This document shows positions 16,030 to 24,420 of a stretch of DNA of 34,646 bases, piece after piece. The DNA lies in NCBI GenBank assembly GCA_028697555.1, contig JAQVEX010000027.1, positions 1 through 34,646 of the forward strand, given 5' to 3'. Each line of letters begins with the position of its first letter. Position 1 is the first letter of the stretch. Origin of the DNA: Lentimicrobiaceae bacterium (GTDB taxonomy: Bacteria > Bacteroidota > Bacteroidia > Bacteroidales > UBA4417). The translations under genes were made by a program, and so were the position numbers. Below the pieces are notes generated by a model. It saw only the letters and a program-made list of their open reading frames with translations. It had not been told where the DNA came from and searched no databases.

Positions 16030-17049
16030 TTAATGCAATATTTTAAAAATAAGTTCTTTTAAAAGTTCGCCATGTGTTGCTGTATTGTTTTCAACTCCAA
16101 GAGCTTTTGTTGTGCATTCGCGAATATAGCTTATTATACGAATGGTCTTTTTTAGCGGATAGTTTCTCATTGCAACAAAAAACTCATTTTTATTGTAGTA
16201 GTTTAGTTTAAACTTGCTTACAATTTCCTTTTCCGACTTGTTTGGAAGCGAGTGAGCCAAAAGCAATTTATTAAAATGTGAAAAAAGCATTGGCAGAGTT
16301 TTAAAAATAGGATTTTCGTTCGGATTTTTATCGAAGTGTATAGCAATCAGATTGGCTTTATAAACATTTTTAAGCGAAATAGCGCTGATGAGTTCAAAAA
16401 CGTTAAAGTCTTTGCTAATTCCTATATATTTTTCTATATGCTTTTCGTTAATAGTTTCTTTGCTATCAACATTAATAATGAGTTTATCTATCTCGTTTTC
16501 AATTTTTTCAAGGTCGTTGCCAACAAATTCCACAATCAAATTTACGGCTTTATTATTGATTTTATAACCTTTTTGAGCAACCCTATCGTTAAGCCATTGT
16601 GGAATTTGATTGTCGTACATTTTTTTAACTTCGCAACAAACAGCATTTTCGTTGTTTTCAAAAATTTTGACAATCTTAGCAGGAGGCTTTTTGTATTTAA
16701 AGCACATTGCAAATATTGTCGACTGTTGTGGATTTTCGGTATAGGCGATCAGATGTTTAATATTTTCGTCTTTTTTCAGGTCAATGTCTTGACCTTCTTT
16801 CAGGATAACAAATTGCTTATCTCCCATCATTGGGAATTGTTTGCAAGTGCCTATAATCTCAATAATGTTGCTGTCTTTACCGTAAAATATATGTTGGTTA
16901 AAATCTTTTTCGTCTTCGGTTAAAATGTTTTTAATCATGTGTTCCGAAACTTCATCAATAAAAAAAGGTTCGTCGCCGTATATCAAATACAATGGCGAAA
17001 AAATTCTTTTATCTATATTTTTTTTTATTGAGTCGACGGTGTATTTCAT
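16030..17049 (-). CDS. holA: DNA polymerase III subunit delta
   Basis: This 339-residue protein is the clamp-loader delta subunit that opens the beta sliding clamp. The N-terminal P-loop-like fold shows the family segments SPLYLIYGDEPFFIDE (18-33) and FPMMGDKQFVIL (72-83). The middle contains WLNDRVAQKGYKI and FVGNDLEKIENEIDKL, and the C-terminal helical domain starts with FNVFELISAI. Length is normal. It is 2 bp downstream of the amn stop codon, so the two genes form an operon. The heptamer-repeat interval R1 lies directly beyond its stop. Confidence 0.92.
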   Translation of the reverse strand: MKYTVDSIKKNIDKRIFSPLYLIYGDEPFFIDEVSEHMIKNILTEDEKDFNQHIFYGKDSNIIEIIGTCKQFPMMGDKQFVILKEGQDIDLKKDENIKHLIAYTENPQQSTIFAMCFKYKKPPAKIVKIFENNENAVCCEVKKMYDNQIPQWLNDRVAQKGYKINNKAVNLIVEFVGNDLEKIENEIDKLIINVDSKETINEKHIEKYIGISKDFNVFELISAISLKNVYKANLIAIHFDKNPNENPIFKTLPMLFSHFNKLLLAHSLPNKSEKEIVSKFKLNYYNKNEFFVAMRNYPLKKTIRIISYIRECTTKALGVENNTATHGELLKELIFKILH

Positions 17050-17051
17050 AA

Positions 17052-17822
17052 TTAAAACTTGAGGTGCTTAACGGTTATACGTTTTTCTATTAGCTGCTTT
17101 AACGACTCTATGCCAAGCGAAACATGTAGTTCCATGTATTTTTGTGTAACAAATTTATCGCTTTCTTCGGTTTTAACACCGCTGGAAATCATAGGTTGGT
17201 CTGTAACCAAAAGCAAAGCACCTGTAGGTATGTAATTTGCAAATCCCACAATAAAAATTGTAGCAGTTTCCATATCAACGCCCATAGCTCTTGTGGCGAT
17301 TAAATATTGTTTAAAATCTTCGTCGTGTTCCCAAACGCGGCGGTTTGTGGTATATACGGTTCCGGTGTAGTAGTCTTGTCCGAAATCGCGAATGGTAGTA
17401 GAAATAGCTTTCTGCAAATTAAATGCAGGCAAAGCCGGAATTTCGGGCGGAAAATAATCGTCTGAAGTTCCATCGCCTCTGATAGCAGCTATAGGCAGTA
17501 TTAAATCGCCCAACTCGTTTATATGTTTTATTCCTCCGCATTTACCCAAAAACAGCACGGCTTTAGGTTTTGCAGCACTAAGCAAATCCATAATAGTTGC
17601 AGCATTGGCACTACCCATACCAAAGTTAACCATTGTTATATTGTCTTTTGTGGCACTTGGCATGCTCTTATCAAGCCCTTTTATTTCTACTGAGTTAATA
17701 TCGGCAAAGGTGTGTAAATAGTCGGAAAAATTTACTAACAAAACATACTCGCCAAACTCTTCAACGCTGGTTCCAGTGTACCTTGGAAGCCAGTTTTCTA
17801 CAATTTTTTCTTTTGTATCCAT
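17052..17822 (-). CDS. amn: AMP nucleosidase, short Bacteroidota type
   Basis: This 256-residue protein would cleave AMP to adenine and ribose 5-phosphate. The nucleoside phosphorylase fold is shown by VNFGMGSANAAT (65-76), FLGKCGGIK (91-99), RGDGTSDDYFPPE (115-127) and the substrate-binding motif MGVDMETATIF (180-190), followed by LLLVTDQP. E. coli Amn is nearly twice as long, with an N-terminal regulatory domain that is absent here; the short form is the one known from Bacteroidota. It shares an operon with holA and diverges from the HsdR-N-like gene. A -7 box lies at 17873-17880. Confusion with other PNP-family members is possible but less likely. Confidence 0.82.
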   Translation of the reverse strand: MDTKEKIVENWLPRYTGTSVEEFGEYVLLVNFSDYLHTFADINSVEIKGLDKSMPSATKDNITMVNFGMGSANAATIMDLLSAAKPKAVLFLGKCGGIKHINELGDLILPIAAIRGDGTSDDYFPPEIPALPAFNLQKAISTTIRDFGQDYYTGTVYTTNRRVWEHDEDFKQYLIATRAMGVDMETATIFIVGFANYIPTGALLLVTDQPMISSGVKTEESDKFVTQKYMELHVSLGIESLKQLIEKRITVKHLKF

Positions 17823-17872
17823 GATAATTATTATTTTTGTAGTTCGTAATTATAGTTTAGTCGGCTTAAGTG

Positions 17873-17880
17873 CAAAGATA
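17873..17880 (-). promoter_or_regulatory. Bacteroidota -7 promoter box for amn-holA
   Basis: The minus strand reads TATCTTTG, an exact TAnnTTTG match, 51 bp before the amn ATG. A TTTA about 22 bp further upstream could be a weak -33 element. Confidence 0.5.
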
Positions 17881-17920
17881 ATACATTATTATTTTAATAA
17901 ATTAAATATAAAATTTAAAA

Positions 17921-18373
17921 ATGCAAGAACTTAATTTTCCTGAGTACGATTTTACAATCACTAGCGATGCAAAAGGCGATTATATCTATGATATAATTAG
18001 GAAAAAAAACGTAAGGCTAACCCCAGAAGAATGGGTCAGACAGCATTTGGTACACTATTTTATTTTCAATTGTAATTATCCGCAAAGCCTTATAGGTGTT
18101 GAGAAACAAATAAAAGTTGGCAACTTGCATAAGCGTTTCGATGTTGTTGTTTTTAACCGAAACGCCAAAGCCTTGCTACTCGCCGAATGCAAAGCACCCG
18201 ATATTGAAATTACCGAAGACACCTTCGACCAAGCAGCAAGATATAATCTTGCTCTTTCTGCCGACTATTTCGTTATTACCAACGGCATTGATACTTTTTC
18301 TTGTAAAATAGACTATAATTACAAGAGGTATTCTTTCCTTTCAGAATTTCCAAACTTGTTTAGCAAAAAATAA
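17921..18373 (+). CDS. Stand-alone HsdR N-terminal-like nuclease domain protein
   Basis: This 150-residue protein resembles the N-terminal nuclease domain of type I restriction HsdR subunits (HSDR_N_2), without any helicase part. The PD-(D/E)xK pattern appears complete: Glu61 in GVEKQIKV, Asp74 in KRFDVVVF, and Glu89-x-Lys91 in AECKAP, followed by Gln104 and RYN in the conserved QAARYN segment. No hsdM or hsdS gene is near, so it is not a restriction system. From memory, genes of this kind are commonly found divergent from holA in Bacteroidota, which hints at a role in DNA replication or repair. That is inference. Confidence 0.8.
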   Translation: MQELNFPEYDFTITSDAKGDYIYDIIRKKNVRLTPEEWVRQHLVHYFIFNCNYPQSLIGVEKQIKVGNLHKRFDVVVFNRNAKALLLAECKAPDIEITEDTFDQAARYNLALSADYFVITNGIDTFSCKIDYNYKRYSFLSEFPNLFSKK

Positions 18374-18410
18374 TTTTATGAAACGAAAATACCGTATTAA
18401 AAGACATAAG

Positions 18411-18503
18411 TTGGAAGTTCCGAGCTACGAGTCCGGAATTTCGAGACTCAAAACTCCCGAATCAGAACTAACCCGAACCCCGCAACTCGCAACCCGTAAC
18501 ACT
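18411..18503 (+). repeat. Heptamer-repeat interval R2
   Basis: This short interval lies between the HsdR-N-like gene and the porin. It runs from GGAAGTTCCGAG through ACGAGT, ACTCCCGA and CAGAACTAACCCG to GCAACTCGCAACCCGTAAC. Words of 7 bp are recognisable (CCGCAAC, TCGCAAC, CCGTAAC). Its left part is roughly complementary to its right part. Confidence 0.75.
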
Positions 18504-18513
18504 ATTTAATTCT

Positions 18514-19503
18514 ATGAAAAAACTTATCGCAGCCTTATTATTTATTTTTGTTGTTAACGTACCGAATTTATATTCGCAAGAATACTTAGAAGATGAAGAC
18601 CCTCCAGATGCAGTGTTAAGCGGTAGTTTGAAAACCAAATGGGAAATCAACACCGAAAACAACAAAATGCGTTTCGAGGTCAGAAATGCACGTTTCGGGA
18701 CTAGAGGCAGCTTGAACGAGCATCTATCGTACAGAGCCGAAGTAGATTTATCTGACGAAGGCAAAATAAAAATGTTAGATGCGTACATTAAATTCACTCC
18801 CATAACCAATTTGGATATATATTTAGGACAACGCAAAGTACCATTTGGCTCCGACTATATGCGTGATCCTGTGCAAAACATGTTTGCCAACAGGTCTTTT
18901 GTAGCTAAATATGTTAATAACGGATTGAGAGATATTGGCTTTGCGGCTTCATATAAGTTTGATTGTAAAATACCAATAGAATTGTGGGGCAGCATTATGA
19001 ACGGCACAGGTGGCAACAATCCGGAGTGGATAGTTAAACCAAATTACTCTACACGATTACTTGTTACGCCATTAAAAAATTTGAGGGTCGTGGCTAATTT
19101 ATACAAAGGGAATACAATTCTTGAGCAAGATTTGTTTATGATTGGTGGCGAGTTACGCTACAAATCGCAGAGGCTTTTAGTTGAGATGGAATATTTGGAA
19201 AGAAGTTACAACGATACTACAGCAACTAAAATACATCAGGATGCGTTTTATATTCATTCCTTGTATCACTTTCCTATAAATACAAAGATTTTCAAATATA
19301 TAAATCCGCTTATTAGGTACGACTATATGGGCTCAAAGCTGTATAAAACGATAAATGCCGAAAGAATAACCGCAGGTGTTAATCTCGGACTTTTCCCAAA
19401 ACAATTTTTAGGTGAAATTAGGCTCAACTACGAAAAATACTTAAACGGGTACCTGCCTATACATTTCGACAAGTTCACCGTTGAGTTTGTTTTAAGTTTT
19501 TAA
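18514..19503 (+). CDS. Phosphate-selective porin O/P-type outer-membrane protein
   Basis: This 329-residue protein has a signal peptide (1-21, ending LYSQ) followed by alternating beta strands. Segments such as ARFGTRGSLNEHLSYRAEVD, DAYIKFTP, LGQRKVPFGSDYMRDP and SFVAKYVNNGLRDIG match the OprP/OprO-like porin family. The chain ends in FVLSF, a C-terminal Phe as expected for a barrel recognised by the Bam complex. It is shorter than classical OprP. The true solute is unknown; phosphate selectivity is only the family name. Its stop codon overlaps that of rnc on the other strand by 4 bp. Confidence 0.82.
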   Translation: MKKLIAALLFIFVVNVPNLYSQEYLEDEDPPDAVLSGSLKTKWEINTENNKMRFEVRNARFGTRGSLNEHLSYRAEVDLSDEGKIKMLDAYIKFTPITNLDIYLGQRKVPFGSDYMRDPVQNMFANRSFVAKYVNNGLRDIGFAASYKFDCKIPIELWGSIMNGTGGNNPEWIVKPNYSTRLLVTPLKNLRVVANLYKGNTILEQDLFMIGGELRYKSQRLLVEMEYLERSYNDTTATKIHQDAFYIHSLYHFPINTKIFKYINPLIRYDYMGSKLYKTINAERITAGVNLGLFPKQFLGEIRLNYEKYLNGYLPIHFDKFTVEFVLSF

Positions 19504-20243
19504 GATTTTTCACAGCAACTGTACAACTGTTCTTTTTCTTCAATATAGCCGATAGAATTATGTGCGGCGTCTTGTTCGGCTAATTTAATAGAGCTACCTC
19601 TTCCGTGACCAACGGTGTTGCCGTCAATCACAACATCAACTTCAAACCCGATACTGGCATCAGTTTGACATAATACGAAATCTATATCAAGGTTATATTT
19701 TTGAGCAAAATTTATAACTTGCTTTTTATAGTTGGTATCTGTTTGCTCAACGTCTTCAATATCAATATAATTGGGAATGATTTTTTTTACAACAATATTG
19801 TACGTAAAATTATAGCCTTTGTCAATATACATAGCACCTATAAGAGCTTCTAAAGCATTGCCTTTTATGGAGCAGTTGTTGGGTATGGGTCTAACCGTGT
19901 CTATTGCAATTGTAATACCCAAATCGTCTGAAAGTTCGTTCAGTCTGTTTCTGCACACCAACCTCGACCTCATTTCCGTCAAAAAACCTTCGTCTTTTAG
20001 CGGGTATCTCTTAAATAGGTAATCGGCAATAATCAAATTAATAACCGAATCGCCCAAAAATTCTAAGCGTTCGTTGGTAACTTTATGATTTTTATGCTCG
20101 TCTATCGATTTTGACTTATGCCTAAGTGCAATATCGTACAGCTTAATATTTTTGGGGTAAAAGCCAAAAATGCTCCTAACAAATAGAAAAATTCTTCTGT
20201 TATGAGCATTGTACTTGATTAAGCGTAATTTATGTAGAAACAA
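19500..20243 (-). CDS. rnc: Ribonuclease III
   Basis: This 247-residue protein cleaves double-stranded RNA, including rRNA precursors. The endonuclease signature NERLEFLGDSVI is at 58-69, the second acidic site is ALEALIGAMYID (130-141), and a double-stranded RNA-binding domain covers about 173-237 (GFEVDVVIDGNTVGHGRG). The start is a TTG that directly abuts the fabF stop codon (TAA-TTG), and an in-frame stop immediately upstream excludes a longer protein. This implies coupled translation with fabF in the acpP-fabF-rnc order. The 3' end overlaps the stop codon of the convergent porin gene by 4 bp. Confidence 0.93.
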   Translation of the reverse strand: MFLHKLRLIKYNAHNRRIFLFVRSIFGFYPKNIKLYDIALRHKSKSIDEHKNHKVTNERLEFLGDSVINLIIADYLFKRYPLKDEGFLTEMRSRLVCRNRLNELSDDLGITIAIDTVRPIPNNCSIKGNALEALIGAMYIDKGYNFTYNIVVKKIIPNYIDIEDVEQTDTNYKKQVINFAQKYNLDIDFVLCQTDASIGFEVDVVIDGNTVGHGRGSSIKLAEQDAAHNSIGYIEEKEQLYSCCEKS

Positions 20244-21497
20244 TTATTTTACAAATTTTTTAAAAATAATTGAGGCATTATGACCGCCAAAGCCGAAAGT
20301 ATTGCTTAAAACAACGTTGAGGTCTTTTTTAAGAGCTTTGTTGTAAACAATATTAACGTCTTGGTTTATTTCGGGGTCATCGGTAAAGTGGTTGATTGTA
20401 GGAGGAACTATACCGTTTTGCATAGCCATAATAGATGCAATAGCTTCAATAGCACCGGCAGCGCCAAGTAGGTGTCCGGTCATCGACTTTGTGGAGTTAA
20501 CGGCTAACTTGGAACTATGTTCACCAAAAACACTTAAAATAGCTGTAATCTCAGCTATATCGCCAAGTGGTGTAGATGTTCCGTGAGTGTTAATGTGGTC
20601 GACATCTGTAGTGCTAAGGTTTGCATCTTCAAGAGCAAGTTTCATACCTTTAATAGCTCCGTGTCCTTCGGGGTGAGGTGCAGTAATATGATGGGCGTCG
20701 CCCGTCATACCTGCTCCTGCTACTTCGCAATAAATTTTGGCTCCACGAGCTAATGCATGTTCGAGTTCTTCAAAAATTAATGCACCGGCGCCTTCTCCTA
20801 ACACAAAACCGTCGCGGTCTTTATCAAACGGACGAGATGCTGTTTTCGGATCATCATTGCGAGTAGAGATTGCATGCATTGCATTAAAACCTCCAACACC
20901 TGGAATGTTGATTGCAGCTTCGGAACCTCCCGTTACAAAGGCATTAGCTTTACCTAATCTGATGTAATTAAAAGCGTCAATCATGGCGTGTGCCGATGAT
21001 GCACAAGCTGATACGATTGCGTAGTTAGGTCCTCTAAAACCATACTTGATAGATATTTGACCGGCTGCAATATCTGCAATCATTTTCGGTACCATCAGAG
21101 GGTTAAATCTTGGTGTGCCGTCTCCTTGGAGAAATTCTTCAACTTCGTTGTACATGGTATTCATACCACCTATTCCGGATGCCCAAATAACTCCAACACG
21201 GTCGCAATCGACGTTGTCGTTTAACAAATTCGACATATCAACAGCTTCTTGCGATGCTACCATGCCGTAAATTGTATATAAGTCGAGCTTGCGAGCCTCT
21301 TTTCTATCAAGATATTGCAAAGGATCAAAATCTTTCACCTCGCAACCAAATTGAGTTTTAAATTTACTTGCATCAAAATGAGTTATAGGTCCGGCACCGC
21401 TAACACCATTAACCAACGACTCCCAATACGATTGTACAGTATTGCCTATTGGCGTTACCGATCCCAGACCCGTAACAACTACTCGTTTTAAATTCAT
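20244..21497 (-). CDS. fabF: 3-oxoacyl-[acyl-carrier-protein] synthase II
   Basis: This 417-residue condensing enzyme of fatty acid synthesis adds malonyl-ACP to the growing acyl chain. The catalytic triad is complete: Cys165 in SACASS, His305 in THGTSTPLGD and His342 in KSMTGHLLGA. The glycine-rich end FGFGGHNASI is present. Length is normal. It sits 13 bp after acpP and abuts rnc, an operon order common in Bacteroidota. Confidence 0.97.
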   Translation of the reverse strand: MNLKRVVVTGLGSVTPIGNTVQSYWESLVNGVSGAGPITHFDASKFKTQFGCEVKDFDPLQYLDRKEARKLDLYTIYGMVASQEAVDMSNLLNDNVDCDRVGVIWASGIGGMNTMYNEVEEFLQGDGTPRFNPLMVPKMIADIAAGQISIKYGFRGPNYAIVSACASSAHAMIDAFNYIRLGKANAFVTGGSEAAINIPGVGGFNAMHAISTRNDDPKTASRPFDKDRDGFVLGEGAGALIFEELEHALARGAKIYCEVAGAGMTGDAHHITAPHPEGHGAIKGMKLALEDANLSTTDVDHINTHGTSTPLGDIAEITAILSVFGEHSSKLAVNSTKSMTGHLLGAAGAIEAIASIMAMQNGIVPPTINHFTDDPEINQDVNIVYNKALKKDLNVVLSNTFGFGGHNASIIFKKFVK

Positions 21498-21510
21498 AAA
21501 ATTTAATGAA

Positions 21511-21747
21511 TTATTTTAGACTTTTTTCTAAATAATTGATTGCGTCTCCCACAGTAACTATTTTTTCTGCTTCTTCGTCAGGAATTGCAATGTTGAATTC
21601 TTTTTCAAATTCCATGATAAGTTCAACTGTGTCAAGTGAATCTGCACCTAGATCGGTTGCAAAGTTAGCTGTTGGAACAACTTCACTTTCTTCTACGCCT
21701 AATTTTTCTACAATAATAGCTTTAATTCTGTTTGCTACGTCTGTCAT
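21511..21747 (-). CDS. acpP: Acyl carrier protein
   Basis: This 78-residue acidic protein carries fatty acyl chains on a phosphopantetheine arm attached to Ser37 in the motif [10 protein letters not shown]. The helix segments [17 protein letters not shown] and TVGDAINYL are typical. It is the first gene of the acpP-fabF-rnc operon, with a -7 box 31 bp upstream. Confidence 0.97.
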   Translation of the reverse strand: MTDVANRIKAIIVEKLGVEESEVVPTANFATDLGADSLDTVELIMEFEKEFNIAIPDEEAEKIVTVGDAINYLEKSLK

Positions 21748-21777
21748 TGTGATTAAAATTTAAATGTTTATAATCGG

Positions 21778-21785
21778 CAAAAATA
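21778..21785 (-). promoter_or_regulatory. Bacteroidota -7 promoter box for acpP-fabF-rnc
   Basis: The minus strand reads TATTTTTG, an exact TAnnTTTG match, 31 bp before the acpP ATG. The expected -33 TTTG is not clear. Confidence 0.5.
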
Positions 21786-21929
21786 CAATTTTTTTAATAA
21801 TTACCTAATTTTGTCATAACAAAATATATTTTGTGCCTATTTATTAGGTTATCAGTACTGAAAATGTGGCTTTTAGCCCCGAAGTTTCGGGGCTGGTGAT
21901 GAGTGGTGGGTGATGGGTGGTGAGTGTTT

Positions 21930-21981
21930 CGACATTTTTGGCACTTCGATACGCCTTCGGCACTCAGTGACCGAAAATGCC
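21930..21981 (-). repeat. Palindromic element, inverted and shortened copy
   Basis: Read on the minus strand this is GGCATTTTCGG-TCACTGAGTGCCGA-AGGCG-TATCGAAGTG-CCAAAAATGTCG. It matches the 71-bp element at 25639-25709 except that the inner ATATTGAGCGAAGCGAGATAT arm is replaced by AGGC. It shows the element can sit in either orientation. Confidence 0.7.
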
Positions 21982-22045
21982 TAACTCGAACATAACCCGC
22001 ACCCCGCAACCCGCACCCCGTACCGCCAATAGCCAACAGCCAATT

Positions 22046-22076
22046 TGCTGGCGCGCTTTTGTAAAGCGTGTCAGCA
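22046..22076 (+). repeat. Single GGCGCGC hairpin (half of the paired-palindrome element)
   Basis: The left arm TGCTGGCGCGCTTT and right arm AAAGCGTGTCAGCA pair over 14 positions with two G-U wobbles around a TGT loop. The companion CGCTCGC hairpin is missing here. Confidence 0.75.
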
Positions 22077-22229
22077 AACTCCTAACTCGTAACTCTCCCG
22101 CACCCTGCGCCGCCAATAGCCAATAGCTAACAGCCAACAGCTAATGACCAACAGCAAATATATGTTTACGTGTTGATACAATGTTATTACGGATATTTTG
22201 TAATTTAGTGGCGTCAATTTGTTAAATAA

Positions 22230-24335
22230 ATGAAAACAAAATTTAAGAAAATTATTTCCGGCATTACGTATTCGGGTGTTAAAAAGGTATTGTTATTTGT
22301 TGTAGCTATTGTTTTGGTTATGATAATGTTACCTAAACAACAAAAATTTAAGTACGATTATTTTTTGGGAAAACCATGGAAATACGACGACTTCTATGCT
22401 ATAGACGATATTGCTATTCTTAAACCCGAAGACGAATTGGAAAAAGAAAGACAGAAAGTATCGGAAGAAAGTTTACCTTATTATACTCGAAATACCTACA
22501 TTCAGGATAGTGTTAAAATAGAATTGAAAAACTATTTGTACAGCATCGATACTTCTCCGGAATTAAGCCATAAGAGGTCGGCTTTTTTTTCTAAAAATAA
22601 AGAAAAAATTTTGTCGTTAGGTAGCAGATTATTAGATTCGGTTTACAACAAGGGTATAATTTTATTGAACGAAAATGCTAGCGAAAAGCTAAGTGCCGAA
22701 AATGCCGATAATATTATGCTTATGATAGGCAATAACAAGGTTCAGGTACATAATAAAAACGACTTCCATAATATTGCATCGGCGAATAATTATTTTATTA
22801 ACAATCTGAAAAATCAGCCCGAGGAGGTATCAAAACGGCTTTTGCCTGTTCTTCAAAGATTATTGACGTACAATATTAATTTTAGTCAAAGTTACACGCA
22901 ACTGCATTACGATCAAAGCATCAGCAGAATTTCATTAACTCGCGGTGTTATACAAAAAGGCGAAAGAGTTGTTGCTCGTGGCGAAATCGTCAATCAAACT
23001 AAGTTTTTGGCTCTTGAAACCATCAGACAGAACTACGAATCGCAGCAGATTGACAAAAAACATTACACCAACACTCTAATAGGGCAGTTGATATTGGTTT
23101 GCATAGCTTTTGCCACAATAGCCTTGTATCTGTTTACATTTAACAATAAATTGTTCAATTCCGATAAATCTATAGGCTTGCTTTTGTTTTTAATTCTGCT
23201 TGTAGTCGGAATGGTGATATTATCGTTGAAGTTGGCTCCTGAGTTCTTGCTAATTGTCCCAATACCGGTTGTTCCTTTGATGATACGTCTGTTTTTTGAT
23301 TCAAAAACGGCAATATTCGTACATGTTCTTGTTATGGTAATTTTATCATTTATAGTTCCCAATAATATCGTGTTTTTATTTACCGAGCTTGTTGTTGGTG
23401 TTGTAGCCATTATTAGCATTGTAAGTTTAGAAAGAAGGTCGCAGTTGTTTACTACATCATTAATAATTTTTATTAGCTATTCGCTGATATACACAGGCTT
23501 TTACTTGATACAAGAAGGAACTTTGCAGGGTATTAATTTCGTTTCGTATATAATTTTGTTTGTTAGTTCGTTGCTGACTATGTTGGTTTATCCGCTGTTA
23601 TTTTTGTTTGAAAAGTTGTTCAGAATAACAACTAACATAACTTATTTTGAGCTTACCGACACAAACCATCCGTTGCTAAGAGAGTTGTCGCTAAAGGCTC
23701 CCGGCACTTTTCAGCATTCGCTTATGGTTTCCAATATGGTTGAAGAAGCATGTATAGCAATTGGAGCAAATTCTTTGTTGGGCAGAGTTGGAGCTTTGTA
23801 CCACGATATAGGAAAAATCGACAACCCACAGTTTTTTATAGAAAACCAAACTAGCGGTTACAATCCACACGATGATATTGAATACACCGAAAGTGCAAAA
23901 ATAATTGTAGGGCACGTTATTAAGGGTATTGAAAAAGCCAGAGCTCAAAGGATCCCTAACGAAGTCATTGATTTTATCAGAACGCATCACGGAACTAGAT
24001 GTGCTCAGTATTTTTACAATAAATACAAAATTGCCAATCCCGATAAAGAGCCCGACGAAAAAATATTCAGGTATCACGGTCCTATTCCACAAACTAAAGA
24101 GACTTCTATTTTGATGATAGTTGACCCGGTTGAGGCTGCTTCAAGGACTCTGAAAACGCCTACTGAACAGAATATTGTAGAACTTATTGAAAACGTAGTT
24201 AAAACAATTATTGATGCCAAGCAGTTCGACAACTCGGAGCTTACTTTGCAAGAAATTGATATGGTAAAAAAAGTACTTAAAAGCAGATTGATGAGTATTT
24301 ATCACGTCAGAATTGAATATCCGGTGGTTAAATAA
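22230..24335 (+). CDS. PgpH-type 7TM-HD cyclic-dinucleotide phosphodiesterase
   Basis: This 701-residue membrane protein has one N-terminal membrane helix (about 18-35), an extracytoplasmic domain (about 40-275, the 7TMR-HDED type), a cluster of six hydrophobic segments (about 284-460) and a cytoplasmic HD domain. The HD domain shows HSLMVSNMVEEA (His496), ALYHDIGKID (His525-Asp526), HVIKGIEKA and THHGT. Relatives such as Listeria PgpH hydrolyse c-di-AMP, and that is the likely activity here. Length and domain order are normal. It may be co-transcribed with the deacylase-like gene 85 bp downstream. Confidence 0.88.
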   Translation: MKTKFKKIISGITYSGVKKVLLFVVAIVLVMIMLPKQQKFKYDYFLGKPWKYDDFYAIDDIAILKPEDELEKERQKVSEESLPYYTRNTYIQDSVKIELKNYLYSIDTSPELSHKRSAFFSKNKEKILSLGSRLLDSVYNKGIILLNENASEKLSAENADNIMLMIGNNKVQVHNKNDFHNIASANNYFINNLKNQPEEVSKRLLPVLQRLLTYNINFSQSYTQLHYDQSISRISLTRGVIQKGERVVARGEIVNQTKFLALETIRQNYESQQIDKKHYTNTLIGQLILVCIAFATIALYLFTFNNKLFNSDKSIGLLLFLILLVVGMVILSLKLAPEFLLIVPIPVVPLMIRLFFDSKTAIFVHVLVMVILSFIVPNNIVFLFTELVVGVVAIISIVSLERRSQLFTTSLIIFISYSLIYTGFYLIQEGTLQGINFVSYIILFVSSLLTMLVYPLLFLFEKLFRITTNITYFELTDTNHPLLRELSLKAPGTFQHSLMVSNMVEEACIAIGANSLLGRVGALYHDIGKIDNPQFFIENQTSGYNPHDDIEYTESAKIIVGHVIKGIEKARAQRIPNEVIDFIRTHHGTRCAQYFYNKYKIANPDKEPDEKIFRYHGPIPQTKETSILMIVDPVEAASRTLKTPTEQNIVELIENVVKTIIDAKQFDNSELTLQEIDMVKKVLKSRLMSIYHVRIEYPVVK

Positions 24336-24420
24336 ATTATTCTTGCAACATTTTGGGCATTGTTACGTTATTATTTTCAAAAAACAGATTAAGCACTTTA
24401 AAGTCGAACGATTTTTGCTG

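Larger units (their letters stand above)
21870..22150 (+). repeat. Heptamer-repeat interval R3, between acpP and the HD phosphodiesterase gene
   Basis: The 482-bp divergent gap (21748-22229) has no gene. From left to right it holds a 9-bp-stem hairpin with AGCCCCGAA arms (21875-21894), GTGATGR/GTGGTGG heptamers (21896-21926), an inverted, shortened copy of the palindromic element (21930-21981), ACCCGCA and CCCGCAA words, GCCAATA/GCCAACA words, a lone GGCGCGC hairpin (22046-22076), ACTCCTA words and again CCAATAG/CTAACAG words up to about 22145. The final 80 bp before 22230 are unique and probably hold the promoter; GATATTTTG at 22192-22200 is one base short of TAnnTTTG. Confidence 0.85.

Noticed and set aside
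21794-22036. 80-codon minus-strand reading frame
   Set aside because: It is translated repeat DNA (TTHHPSPTTHH-type composition) in the R3 interval.
24313-24420. N-terminal extension of the PagL-like protein from a TTG at 24313
   Set aside because: It would overlap the end of the HD phosphodiesterase gene and bury the signal peptide that starts at ATG 24421.
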